In this document: positions 1 to 5,493 of the stretch, piece by piece
Layout: each line of letters begins with the position of its first letter
Numbering within the stretch: position 1 is the first letter of the stretch
DNA from: DASZHC01 sp035938215
GTDB taxonomy: Bacteria; Verrucomicrobiota; Verrucomicrobiia; Chthoniobacterales; JAFAMB01
Length of the DNA stretch: 6,021 bases
Assembly: GCA_035938215.1 (NCBI GenBank)
Contig: DASZHC010000198.1
Location: 1-6,021 of the forward strand
Direction: 5' to 3'
Position numbers and translations under genes: made by a program
Notes under the pieces: generated by a model
Databases searched by the model: none
What the model saw: the letters and a program-made list of their open reading frames with translations, nothing else
Told to the model about the DNA's origin: nothing

Positions 1-516
1 TCGCAGATCGTGAATAATGGAACTCACCATCGTCCCCAGAACCGTCAATCTCTCGTTGAGCAATAACTCCTCAATATAGCGGGAATTAGTGTACCGAATA
101 CGCTCAACCATGATCCGCGTGAACGTCAGAGGCAACGTACCCGGAGCGCTTTCCATCAACGCAGTGAATGTCCGATGATCGACTTCCCCTATTAAGGTCG
201 GCTCCAGAGCAATAGCGCGAGCAGACCTCGGTCCGCGGTCGATCACCGCCAACTCACCGAAAAAGTCATTCGGACCAATCGTTGCCAGCGTTTCCTGATG
301 TCCTTGCCGTCCCGCCTTTGAAATTTGCACCCGGCCGTGCCCGACTAACATCAGCGTCGATCCCCGGGCTCCTTCCTCAAAAATGACCTCACCGGGTTGG
401 TATTCCTTCTCGATAATCTCGACCGCGCGAAACGCTTCCGAAGGCAACCCTTCAAATAAGCGATTGGAGAGGAACGCTTCGTTCATGGCAACTGAATCTA
501 GAATCGACGTGTCCAT
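1..516 (-). CDS. Cyclic-nucleotide-binding-domain sensor histidine kinase (partial, C-terminus beyond left edge)
   Basis: The frame is open from the ATG at 516 down to base 1, giving 172 residues, and continues outside the window. Residues about 20-135 form a Crp/cNMP-binding beta-roll: 'PGEVIFEEGARG' (41-52), then the phosphate-binding-cassette region with FGELA (86-90) and PRSAR (96-100), whose Arg-Ser-Ala matches the cAMP-contacting stretch of Crp-type domains. A charged helix (about 135-158) leads into 'GTMVSSIIHDLR' (161-172), the start of a HisKA dimerisation/phospho-acceptor helix, with H169 as the expected phosphorylated histidine. The HATPase domain should lie beyond base 1. No membrane segment precedes the sensor domain, so a cytosolic kinase is expected. 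The start lies inside the end of the ligase gene (19-nt overlap), so translation is probably coupled. A second Met at 486 would remove only ten residues. The ligand and partner regulator cannot be seen. The domain call is firm; the kinase call rests on a short stretch. Confidence 0.85.
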   Translation of the reverse strand, partial: MDTSILDSVAMNEAFLSNRLFEGLPSEAFRAVEIIEKEYQPGEVIFEEGARGSTLMLVGHGRVQISKAGRQGHQETLATIGPNDFFGELAVIDRGPRSARAIALEPTLIGEVDHRTFTALMESAPGTLPLTFTRIMVERIRYTNSRYIEELLLNERLTVLGTMVSSIIHDLR

Positions 517-1151
517 TCTGCAGCACCGTATTTTTCTTTCGCGATGCGCGCCGTGGTTTCCATGATCGACCTGGAAGGCGTGAATTCTTCGGTCTGCTCA
601 CACAGCGCCTTCGCGAACATCGGTGCAAAATAACCCGGTATTTCGATGCGTTGAATACTTCCTTGGAGTAATACGCCTTTGCGACTACGGCGAACCGCAG
701 CTCCAGCGATCTTCTCACCGTAAACCTTCAAGTCAAACTCAACCGCTTTCTCAAAGCAGGCATTCGACTCCCGAAGATCCGGGAATTGTGAAACCTCAAC
801 CGGATGACCGTATGCTCGCAGGAGTTCTGCCAGCGCACGATGGATGAAACGATAAAGTTCAGTATTTGTTGCCGAGTTCTGGCCGGGAAAAATGACCGAA
901 TACGTAAAGTCATTTCCATGTTCCACTATTCCTCCCCCTGTCCATCTGCGTACGGCGTCTCGTTCCGCAAAGCGTTCAATAACCAATCTCCAGGGCGTGA
1001 AGTAGCCAAACGAAACCGAAGGCCGAATCCAACCGTAGGATCGCATCACCGGAGAAGTCACCTGCAAAAAAAGCGCTTCATCGAGCGCCATATTTTCGGC
1101 GGCGCCCCTGGCTTCGGTATCTTCGAAGAGATGCAGACTCGCCAGCATCAT
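498..1151 (-). CDS. Lipoate-protein ligase A / octanoyltransferase-like protein (BPL_LplA_LipB fold)
   Basis: A 217-residue protein with the signature of the lipoate/biotin ligase fold: RRWTGGGIVEHGNDFTYSV (68-86, the acyl-binding loop), SNACFEKAVEFDLKV (129-143), and GEKIAGAAVRRSRKGVLLQG (145-164) with the invariant lysine at K147. In this superfamily the protein either activates lipoate or octanoate with ATP or moves octanoyl groups onto lipoyl domains. C132, in the ACF segment, sits where I expect the nucleophile of LipM-type octanoyltransferases. With about 217 residues it lacks the C-terminal accessory domain of classical LplA (about 330 residues). The sequence alone does not separate ligase from transferase, and no lipoyl-domain protein or lipA is in the window. 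Its ATG overlaps the permease stop as ATGA (1148-1151), implying translational coupling. A second Met follows directly, so the start is good to within one codon. Confidence 0.85.
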   Translation of the reverse strand: MMLASLHLFEDTEARGAAENMALDEALFLQVTSPVMRSYGWIRPSVSFGYFTPWRLVIERFAERDAVRRWTGGGIVEHGNDFTYSVIFPGQNSATNTELYRFIHRALAELLRAYGHPVEVSQFPDLRESNACFEKAVEFDLKVYGEKIAGAAVRRSRKGVLLQGSIQRIEIPGYFAPMFAKALCEQTEEFTPSRSIMETTARIAKEKYGAAEWTRRF

Positions 1152-2398
1152 GAAGCCTGTCCGATTACGGCCGCCGGAGGAACTTTATGCCGCCGGAACC
1201 GGCGGCATGCCAAGATTGTGATCCAGGCGAAGGCGCCTATTGCGGTAATCGTCCAGTATCCCGATCTCGCTTCGAGGGTCGCCACCTGGCGGGTTAAGAG
1301 CCCCAGAAAAATTGCCCTGAGCAGGCGTTCCAGAGCGCTGTAAAAAAGAGTCACTCGCCCCATCAATTCGTTCGGAACCGTCTCAAGGGCAAGGGTGCTC
1401 CGCGCGACTCGCGATCCCGCATTCCCCCATCCTTGCAAGACCATCGAGACCAGTAGAACGGCGATCGTGGGGAATAGCGGATTGGCTGCAACCGCGACCG
1501 TGTATCCGCCGACGGTTACAAGAAGGGTCGAAACCAAACCCAGTCTTCCGCTTATCGAAGGAATCGTCAAACCGGCTATCACTGCGCCAAGCGAATAAAA
1601 GACTTCTCCCAACCCATAGACTTCCGGACCTGCCCTTAGAACATCCTTTACAAAGATCGGCGCCAGATAACCTGTAAGCATTACGCCGAGGAACGGCAGG
1701 AAACTGCTGAACATCACAACGGACAATCTCGGGCGGCGGCGCAGATAACTGAAACCTTCGAGCATCATCTCCCAGGCAGACGGAGGGTTGGAGCCAGATC
1801 CGGGATGCTTCTTATACGGCACAAACGAGATTACAAAAAGGCCTGAGGCAAAAGTAAGCATGTCAAAAAGCAGAATAATCGTAAGCGGTACGCGATTTAT
1901 CAGAAATGCCGCAAGACCGCCGGCGATCATTGCCCCTGCTTGCCATTGGACTTCGATCGCACCGCTTAAAGCCTTGTATTGATCGCGAGAGAGGACCTCC
2001 TGATTGAAGGCGTATTGTGCCGGGTAGTAAACGCTCGCGCCAAGAGATCCGAGACAGGTGGAAACGATCAAATGCCAGGCAGCCACGTGACGTTGGATAA
2101 GAATCATCGCGACAACAAAAAGATTTGTTGCGATTCCGAAAAGAAAGAAGCCAACAATGACCTTCTTCCTGGAAGTGCGATCAATGACCTTTCCAAGGTA
2201 GGGCAGGAGAATAAAGATCAGCAGCGTCAATACAGCATTTGAAATCCCGAAAAGAGTCTCCCCATCTCGTTGATGGATCAAAAGCCAGGGCACGGCGATC
2301 CAGGTGATGCCGCTTCCAACAACCAGCAGAAAGTTGGACAGCAAAATCAATCGAGCTTTGGGATCCTGCCATAGACTCACTAGTGTACCGCCTCGCAT
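1148..2398 (-). CDS. MFS transporter (12-TM, MFS_3/DHA-like efflux permease)
   Basis: From the ATG at 2398 the protein has 416 residues with about twelve hydrophobic segments, the usual size for a major facilitator. Conserved motif A between TM2 and TM3 is clear: GKVIDRTSRKK (69-79). The second half has the usual 'NAGSRVARSTLALETVPNELMGRV' helix-loop region (326-349, shown here for its key residues R330, R333, P342, G347 and R348). A central cytoplasmic loop lies at about 195-225. This class expels drugs, siderophores or metabolites using the proton gradient; the substrate cannot be inferred. It is the first gene of the operon with the ligase and the sensor kinase. The start is uncertain because the 5' end lies in the terminal repeat of a 335-bp inverted-repeat element. 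The ATG at 2398 is inside that repeat. A GTG at 2380 (MSLWQDP...), with a GAGG 10 nt upstream, is an equally good start and better fits the family N-terminus. An extension to 2488 would translate element hairpin sequence and is rejected. Confidence 0.88.
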   Translation of the reverse strand: MRGGTLVSLWQDPKARLILLSNFLLVVGSGITWIAVPWLLIHQRDGETLFGISNAVLTLLIFILLPYLGKVIDRTSRKKVIVGFFLFGIATNLFVVAMILIQRHVAAWHLIVSTCLGSLGASVYYPAQYAFNQEVLSRDQYKALSGAIEVQWQAGAMIAGGLAAFLINRVPLTIILLFDMLTFASGLFVISFVPYKKHPGSGSNPPSAWEMMLEGFSYLRRRPRLSVVMFSSFLPFLGVMLTGYLAPIFVKDVLRAGPEVYGLGEVFYSLGAVIAGLTIPSISGRLGLVSTLLVTVGGYTVAVAANPLFPTIAVLLVSMVLQGWGNAGSRVARSTLALETVPNELMGRVTLFYSALERLLRAIFLGLLTRQVATLEARSGYWTITAIGAFAWITILACRRFRRHKVPPAAVIGQAS

Positions 2399-2413
2399 AT
2401 AATGGTGACGTCG
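2379..2413. repeat. Left terminal inverted repeat of the 335-bp element
   Basis: Pairs with 2679-2713 at 32 of 35 positions. It contains the candidate ATG (2396-2398) of the minus-strand permease and a TATAAT hexamer (2398-2403, plus strand) pointing into the element. The outer end reads CTAGTG, as does the outer left end of the palindrome at 5359. Confidence 0.85.
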
Positions 2414-2421
2414 CCGCAGGT

Positions 2422-2508
2422 CAGTTGGCTGTTTTTCAAGGCGCGAGCGAAGCGCCCATATCTGAACTGATACGGGCCGAGCGACCAACGCGGAAAAACA
2501 GCCAACTG
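2422..2508. repeat. Internal stem-loop 1 of the element
   Basis: The arms CAGTTGGCTGTTTTTC (2422-2437) and its exact complement (2493-2508) enclose 55 nt. That loop holds a smaller hairpin, GGCGC at 2440-2444 with GCGCC at 2452-2456. A perfect 16-bp stem is far above chance for a spacer of this size. Confidence 0.85.
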
Positions 2509-2523
2509 GCCGCGTCCCACAGA

Positions 2524-2679
2524 GTTGCGTTGAAAATGGGCCGGCGGTCGCGTTGCTCGTCGGTTACGTCCCGCCCCACTTTTACGCAGCCCGGGAGAGA
2601 CCAAGAGCACCAGGAATATAGAAAGTGGAGCGGGATGTGCCCTCCTCGCGCCTTGCTGGAGGCCCATTTTGAACGCAAC
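2524..2679. repeat. Internal stem-loop 2 of the element, with a nested hairpin
   Basis: The outer arms are 2524-2542 and 2661-2679 (19 bp, one mismatch). The nested arms are TCCCGCCCCACTTT at 2569-2582 and 2622-2635 (14 bp, one mismatch). The outer right arm is contiguous with the right terminal repeat, leaving no unpaired bases on that side of the junction. Confidence 0.82.
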
Positions 2680-2713
2680 GACGTCATCATTATATGCGAG
2701 ACGGTACACCAGT
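2679..2713. repeat. Right terminal inverted repeat of the 335-bp element
   Basis: Complement of 2379-2413 with three differences. On the minus strand it carries a consensus TATAAT (2694-2689) reading towards the permease operon. No good -35 hexamer lies 16-18 nt upstream, so promoter activity is only a possibility. Confidence 0.85.
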
Positions 2714-3250
2714 TCTTGGAAGCATGTTCCGGCGCAAATTGCAAACGCGGGGGGATTCGGAATGCAGAATACAGAACTCCGAACCCCAAAACGGGTCAAC
2801 ATCGGTCTCACGCAGAGGGACGCGGGGGAACGCGGAGATGTGTTTGAATCGGCAACCGAACTCTGCTCCGATGCTTGCTTCCCTTCTATGACGATCATGT
2901 CTTCGTGATCTTTGCGTCCTTCTGTGCGGATCCCCTTTGGCCCGAATTGGTAATGAGTGGTTTGCTACCGGGCTTTGGATTTTCTCAGCCGGGTGTTTCT
3001 GATTGTCCGCTCTTAAACCACAGCGTTCCACCGCCACCTCCGCGTGATGCTTCTTTCCTTTTGGCCCGATACGAGCATATGGTTGGGGCTTAGCCACTCC
3101 GCGACCACCGCCTCCGCGTGAGCTTTTCTCTCACATCAAAAATTGTCAGTATAGAGCTCTCTTGACCGGTTGCCGTGCTCCGAACCGCGAGCGGCGAACG
3201 ACGAACGGTTATTGATTTCGCGGGTGCGGTCCGTTAGGCTCAGAGAGCTT
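2714..3250. other. Gene-free spacer made of short degenerate repeats, upstream of parB
   Basis: No frame here looks like a protein. The stretch holds several pieces of simple repeat families: GAATGCAGAATACAGAAC-like sequence at about 2760-2777, and a CGCAGAGGGACGC...ACGCGGAG segment at 2806-2840. An imperfect inverted copy of the latter lies at about 2899-2930 (...TTTGCGTCCTTCTGTGCG). Two direct copies of a CC(A/G)CCTCCGCGTGA motif occur at about 3034-3047 and 3108-3121. A weak 8-bp stem with one mismatch lies at 2967-2974/2987-2994. The last part (about 3180-3205) has CGAAC-rich sequence. The parB promoter presumably lies in this region, but I cannot identify a convincing -35/-10 pair; TATAGA at 3150-3155 has no matching -35. 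Confidence 0.6.
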
Positions 3251-4147
3251 ATGGCAAAGGTTGTTCTCGGCAAAGGTCTCGGCGCGCTGATTAGCGCCAG
3301 CAAGCCAGCCGCTCATACGGTAGAACCGGGCGAACAGATCGAACGCATCGCAGTCTCCGAGATCGTACCAAGCCCGTTGCAGCCAAGAAAATCGTTTCGA
3401 ACCGATCAACTCGAAGAGTTGATTGAATCAATCCGAGAGCACGGAATTATTCAGCCGCTCATCGTCCGAAAAGTTAACGGCAAGTGCGAAATCATCGCCG
3501 GAGAGCGCCGATGGAGAGCCGCCAGCCAATTGGGACTGAAGGAGGCTCCGGTGATCGTCCGTCAGGCTTCTGATCGCGACGTCCTCGAATTGGCTCTGAT
3601 CGAAAACCTTCAGCGCGAGGATCTGAATCCGATTGAGGAGGCAAATGCCTATCGGCGACTGGCTGAAGAGTTTGCCCTCCGGCAGGAAGATATTGCGCAG
3701 CGCGTTGGGAAAAGTCGTTCTGTCATCGCGAACTCGATCCGCCTGCTCGATCTCCACAGCCAGGTTCAAAGTTACCTCGCGCAGGGGCGTTTGACCGTCG
3801 GCCATGCAAAAGTCCTGCTGGCCATCCAAAACCAGGAGGAACAACTTATGACGGCAGAACTCGCTATCCGGCAATCGGCTACGGTTCGTATGATCGAAAA
3901 GCTCGTCGCTGCGCAGCTTGGACAACAAAGGCTTAATCGAGCCACCCGGAGCGGGATTCGGGCGCCTCAGGAAGAAGTCGCAGGGGTACGCAATGCTATA
4001 AATAACATTGAAAACCGGTTGCGGGAACGCTTTGCCACAGATGTCAAAATTCATCACGCCGAAAAAAAGGGGCGCATCGAGATCGAGTACTACGGAAACG
4101 GTGATCTCGAAAGGATTCTTTCCATACTTGGAATATCGGCTCAGTGA
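3251..4147 (+). CDS. parB: ParB/RepB/Spo0J family chromosome-partitioning protein
   Basis: A 298-residue protein starting MAKVVLGKGLGALIS, the characteristic ParB N-terminus, which normally contacts ParA. The N-terminal CTPase domain has GERRWRA (84-90) and IENLQREDLNPIEEA (117-131). The helix-turn-helix (LRQEDIAQRVGKSRSVIANSIRLL region, 143-166) reads parS. The 'LTVGHAKVLL' helix (181-190) follows, and the C-terminal dimerisation segment ends at 298 with YYGNGDLERILSIL (280-293). Known role: ParB loads at parS, slides as a CTP-dependent clamp and helps segregate the origin and load condensin. The ATG at 3251 has an AGAGAG stretch just upstream. An in-frame ATG at 3170 would add 27 non-family residues translated from repeat-rich sequence. 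parA is not adjacent, and no TGTTTCACGTGAAACA-like parS is visible. The last codons overlap the next gene (GTGA at 4144-4147), so it is the first gene of an operon. Confidence 0.96.
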   Translation: MAKVVLGKGLGALISASKPAAHTVEPGEQIERIAVSEIVPSPLQPRKSFRTDQLEELIESIREHGIIQPLIVRKVNGKCEIIAGERRWRAASQLGLKEAPVIVRQASDRDVLELALIENLQREDLNPIEEANAYRRLAEEFALRQEDIAQRVGKSRSVIANSIRLLDLHSQVQSYLAQGRLTVGHAKVLLAIQNQEEQLMTAELAIRQSATVRMIEKLVAAQLGQQRLNRATRSGIRAPQEEVAGVRNAINNIENRLRERFATDVKIHHAEKKGRIEIEYYGNGDLERILSILGISAQ

Positions 4148-5106
4148 GAATTAGTTTATTTGCCCTGGCGGCAATCTCGATTCTGCTTCTTTCCGGTTGG
4201 AAGCGGACAGAAACGACGGGAAACGAAACTGTCGAACATTCGTCAGATTTGATTCTTGTCCGGAACCCATCCTCACAGAATCGAGAGAAGATCTGGAATG
4301 ATTTTGACGGGAGCAAAACCCTTGCGGAAGCCAACGCTTTGGCCGCTTATGGTCCTCGCCCTTCGGGATCAGAGGCAAATATTCAGGTGCGAGCCCATCT
4401 CGTTGAACGCCTCAAGCAGCTAGGTTGGCAAACGACCGAACAACGTTTCAGCGAGCATTCGCCGGATGGCAAGCCGATCGAATTTTGCAATTTGAGCGCC
4501 CGTTTTGACGAATCCTCCCTTTCTTCCAGCCGCATTTTGATTGGCGCACATTTCGATACAACGCCAACGCATGAATTCAGGGCCATTGGTGCAACTGACG
4601 GCGCCGCAAACAGCGCGATTCTGGTGGAACTCGCACGCGTTCTTGCTTCCGACCCAACGCTAGCCGCTCAGGTGGAACTTCTCTTCCTGGATGGCGACGC
4701 CCCCTTCAGCGAGCTGAATCTCAGCGATGGCCTCTTTGGGAGCCGGTTCTATGTGCAAATGCTCAGACTCCATGATCACGCCGAAGATGTTCGCGCAGCG
4801 ATTCTTCTGCGTAACACCGGCAGCGGAATCCTGAACTATGCTCCGAACGGAGACAAAGCTATCATCGACCAGCTGAAATTGGCTGCCCAGGTGGCGGGCT
4901 TCAGTCTCGAACCAGCCAATCGGCTGCTCCTCGCAGATCAAATGCCTTTTCTGCAAGCCGGCATTCCCAGCGTCGCATTACTCGAGGCGGATTCGCCCAT
5001 ATTGAACACGGCGGATGACACAGCCGAGCGACTGAATATCGATTCACTTGCGAAAACCGGAAAAACGATTCTTTATTTCGTCGCCGCGACCACAACACCA
5101 AGGTGA
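4144..5106 (+). CDS. Exported M28-family glutaminyl-peptide cyclotransferase homologue, probably catalytically degenerate
   Basis: A 320-residue protein starting at a GTG that overlaps the parB stop. The N-terminus (residues 1-19) is a hydrophobic export signal ending LLLSGW. W19 stands where a lipobox cysteine would be expected, so it may be a former lipoprotein. The body follows the glutaminyl cyclase/M28 pattern: AYGPRPSGSEAN (68-79), GAHFD (134-138), GATDGAANSAILVELAR (149-165), LFLDGDAPF (180-188), DGLFGSR (195-201), ADQMPFLQAGIP (264-275) and NTADD (288-292). Active enzymes convert N-terminal glutamine to pyroglutamate using one zinc. Against human QC only one zinc ligand survives (D159=D152); E202 aligns with A186 and H330 with N288. 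The acid E201 is D185, D248 is R223 and H319 is A278, while D305=D265 is kept. The frame is intact and sits in an operon, so I infer a pseudoenzyme or altered function rather than a decayed gene. The alignment was made by eye. Confidence 0.85.
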   Translation: MRISLFALAAISILLLSGWKRTETTGNETVEHSSDLILVRNPSSQNREKIWNDFDGSKTLAEANALAAYGPRPSGSEANIQVRAHLVERLKQLGWQTTEQRFSEHSPDGKPIEFCNLSARFDESSLSSSRILIGAHFDTTPTHEFRAIGATDGAANSAILVELARVLASDPTLAAQVELLFLDGDAPFSELNLSDGLFGSRFYVQMLRLHDHAEDVRAAILLRNTGSGILNYAPNGDKAIIDQLKLAAQVAGFSLEPANRLLLADQMPFLQAGIPSVALLEADSPILNTADDTAERLNIDSLAKTGKTILYFVAATTTPR

Positions 5107-5361
5107 GTGAGCAACAAATTGATGAAATTATACGTTAAAGCCGGCTGCCCCTGGTGTATGGTAGCCGAACAATACCTGAACAATCGCGGCTACAAGTACG
5201 AGAGCGTCGAGATCCGCAGGAACCGCGCTGCCTACGATGAACTCGTGGCCGTTTCGGGACAGACATCTGCGCCAACCCCTGTTACCGGGGAGCTGGTTCT
5301 CTCGGATTTCGGTCCTGATGAGCTTGAAGATTTTCTGAAGGAGCATAACATCCGACCCTAG
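5107..5361 (+). CDS. Mini-glutaredoxin / glutaredoxin-like thiol oxidoreductase
   Basis: An 84-residue protein with a glutaredoxin-size thioredoxin fold: 'MKLYVKAGCPWCMVAEQYL' (6-24) carries the redox motif CPWC (C14, C17). This is followed by the helix, strand YESVEI (31-36) and the cis-proline strand TSAPTPV (53-59, P56). The C-terminal FGPDELEDFLKEHNI forms the last helix. The usual DGxxIGG glutathione-binding stretch is replaced by 'GELVLSDFGPDEL', so glutathione use is not assured; a NrdH- or 'UXX-star'-like reductant is possible. It is probably cytosolic, reducing disulfides. The GTG start abuts the previous stop (TGA|GTG) with no room for a ribosome site. An in-frame ATG at 5122 (79 residues, MKLYVK...) is a serious alternative. 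The TAG stop is part of the 46-bp palindrome. Confidence 0.88.
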   Translation: MSNKLMKLYVKAGCPWCMVAEQYLNNRGYKYESVEIRRNRAAYDELVAVSGQTSAPTPVTGELVLSDFGPDELEDFLKEHNIRP

Positions 5362-5404
5362 TGCGCCGTCTCACATATAGTACTATGCGCGAGACGGCGC
5401 ACTA
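5359..5404. repeat. 46-bp near-perfect palindrome at the glutaredoxin stop codon
   Basis: Centred on GTAC at 5380-5383. The arms 5359-5381 and 5382-5404 pair at 20 of 23 positions; the outer 14 bp (TAGTGCGCCGTCTC) are perfect. It contains the stop codon of the upstream gene (TAG, 5359-5361). There is no T-run after it on the plus strand, so it is not a typical intrinsic terminator, but it could end or stabilise the parB-operon transcript. The arms resemble the terminal repeats of the element at 2379-2713 (17 of 22 positions, all differences transitions). Confidence 0.88.
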
Positions 5405-5405
5405 A

Positions 5406-5493
5406 AATCCTTGAAGAGCGAAACTGCTTGCAGGCGATTCAAGTTTTTTCTGTATCCGCAGATTGATGATTCGGGGTTTTGCTTTTCAAGGAT
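5406..5493. repeat. 14-bp inverted repeat spanning the spacer before the membrane-protein gene
   Basis: AATCCTTGAAGAGC (5406-5419) pairs with 5480-5493 at 13 of 14 positions, enclosing 60 nt. The left arm shares bases with the weak terminator stem, so the two folds exclude each other. It could be part of a repeat unit beside the 46-bp palindrome or a mutually exclusive RNA fold; nothing further supports either reading. Confidence 0.45.
5410..5449 (+). terminator. Possible weak rho-independent terminator
   Basis: CTTGAA (5410-5415) pairs with TTCAAG (5438-5443), directly followed by six T residues (5444-5449). The 22-nt loop contains a small CTGC/GCAG pair. The stem is short and AT-rich, so strength is doubtful, but the place (48 nt after the glutaredoxin stop) suits the end of the parB operon. 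Confidence 0.35.

Larger units (their letters stand above)
2379..2713. repeat. 335-bp non-coding inverted-repeat element (MITE-like, three-way-junction architecture)
   Basis: The ends are 35-bp inverted repeats (2379-2413 and 2679-2713) differing at three positions. Inside are two side-by-side palindromes. The first is a perfect 16-bp pair (2422-2437 with 2493-2508). The second is a 19-bp pair with one mismatch (2524-2542 with 2661-2679), which itself encloses a 14-bp pair with one mismatch (2569-2582 with 2622-2635). The right arm of the second palindrome runs directly into the right terminal repeat, so a single strand would fold as a closing stem carrying two hairpin branches. There is no credible reading frame and no transposase, as expected of a non-autonomous miniature element or a large REP/BIME-like structure. 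The left terminal repeat overlaps the 5' end of the permease gene. Arms similar to the terminal repeats recur as a palindrome at 5359-5404. The mobilising enzyme is unknown; an IS630-type or REP-associated transposase is only a guess. Confidence 0.8.

Noticed and set aside
804..1343. 179-codon plus-strand frame opposite the ligase and permease genes
   Set aside because: It is antisense to two well-supported genes and its composition is Arg/His/Ser-rich with no recognisable motif.
2399..2488. N-terminal extension of the permease to an ATG at 2488
   Set aside because: The added 30 residues are basic, not family-like, and are translated from the hairpin and terminal repeat of the inverted-repeat element.
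2379..2713. CRISPR array or integron attC interpretation of the repeat-rich element
   Set aside because: There are no regularly spaced direct repeats, and the pattern is nested inverted repeats without an integrase or the conserved attC core sites.
2380..2898. Overlapping frames of 117-172 codons across the 335-bp element on both strands
   Set aside because: They follow the palindromes and are open in several frames at once because the sequence is GC-rich and repetitive; none has a domain-like composition or ribosome site.
2690..3097. 135-codon minus-strand frame in the repeat spacer
   Set aside because: It runs through the degenerate repeats (the product includes stretches such as GSEFCILHSE typical of translated intergenic repeats) and enters the terminal repeat.
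3143..3190. Candidate parB promoter (TTGTCA 3143-3148, TATAGA 3150-3155, TTGACC 3162-3167)
   Set aside because: No pair of hexamers has acceptable spacing, so a promoter cannot be placed.
3170..3250. Upstream ATG extending ParB by 27 residues
   Set aside because: The ParB family begins with the M-x-x-LGKGLGALI peptide found at 3251; the extension comes from CGAAC-rich spacer.
3251..4147. parS site near parB
   Set aside because: No 16-bp TGTTTCACGTGAAACA-like palindrome was found by eye in the window; the nearest resemblance (TTGTGAAAC near 786) is only a half-site.
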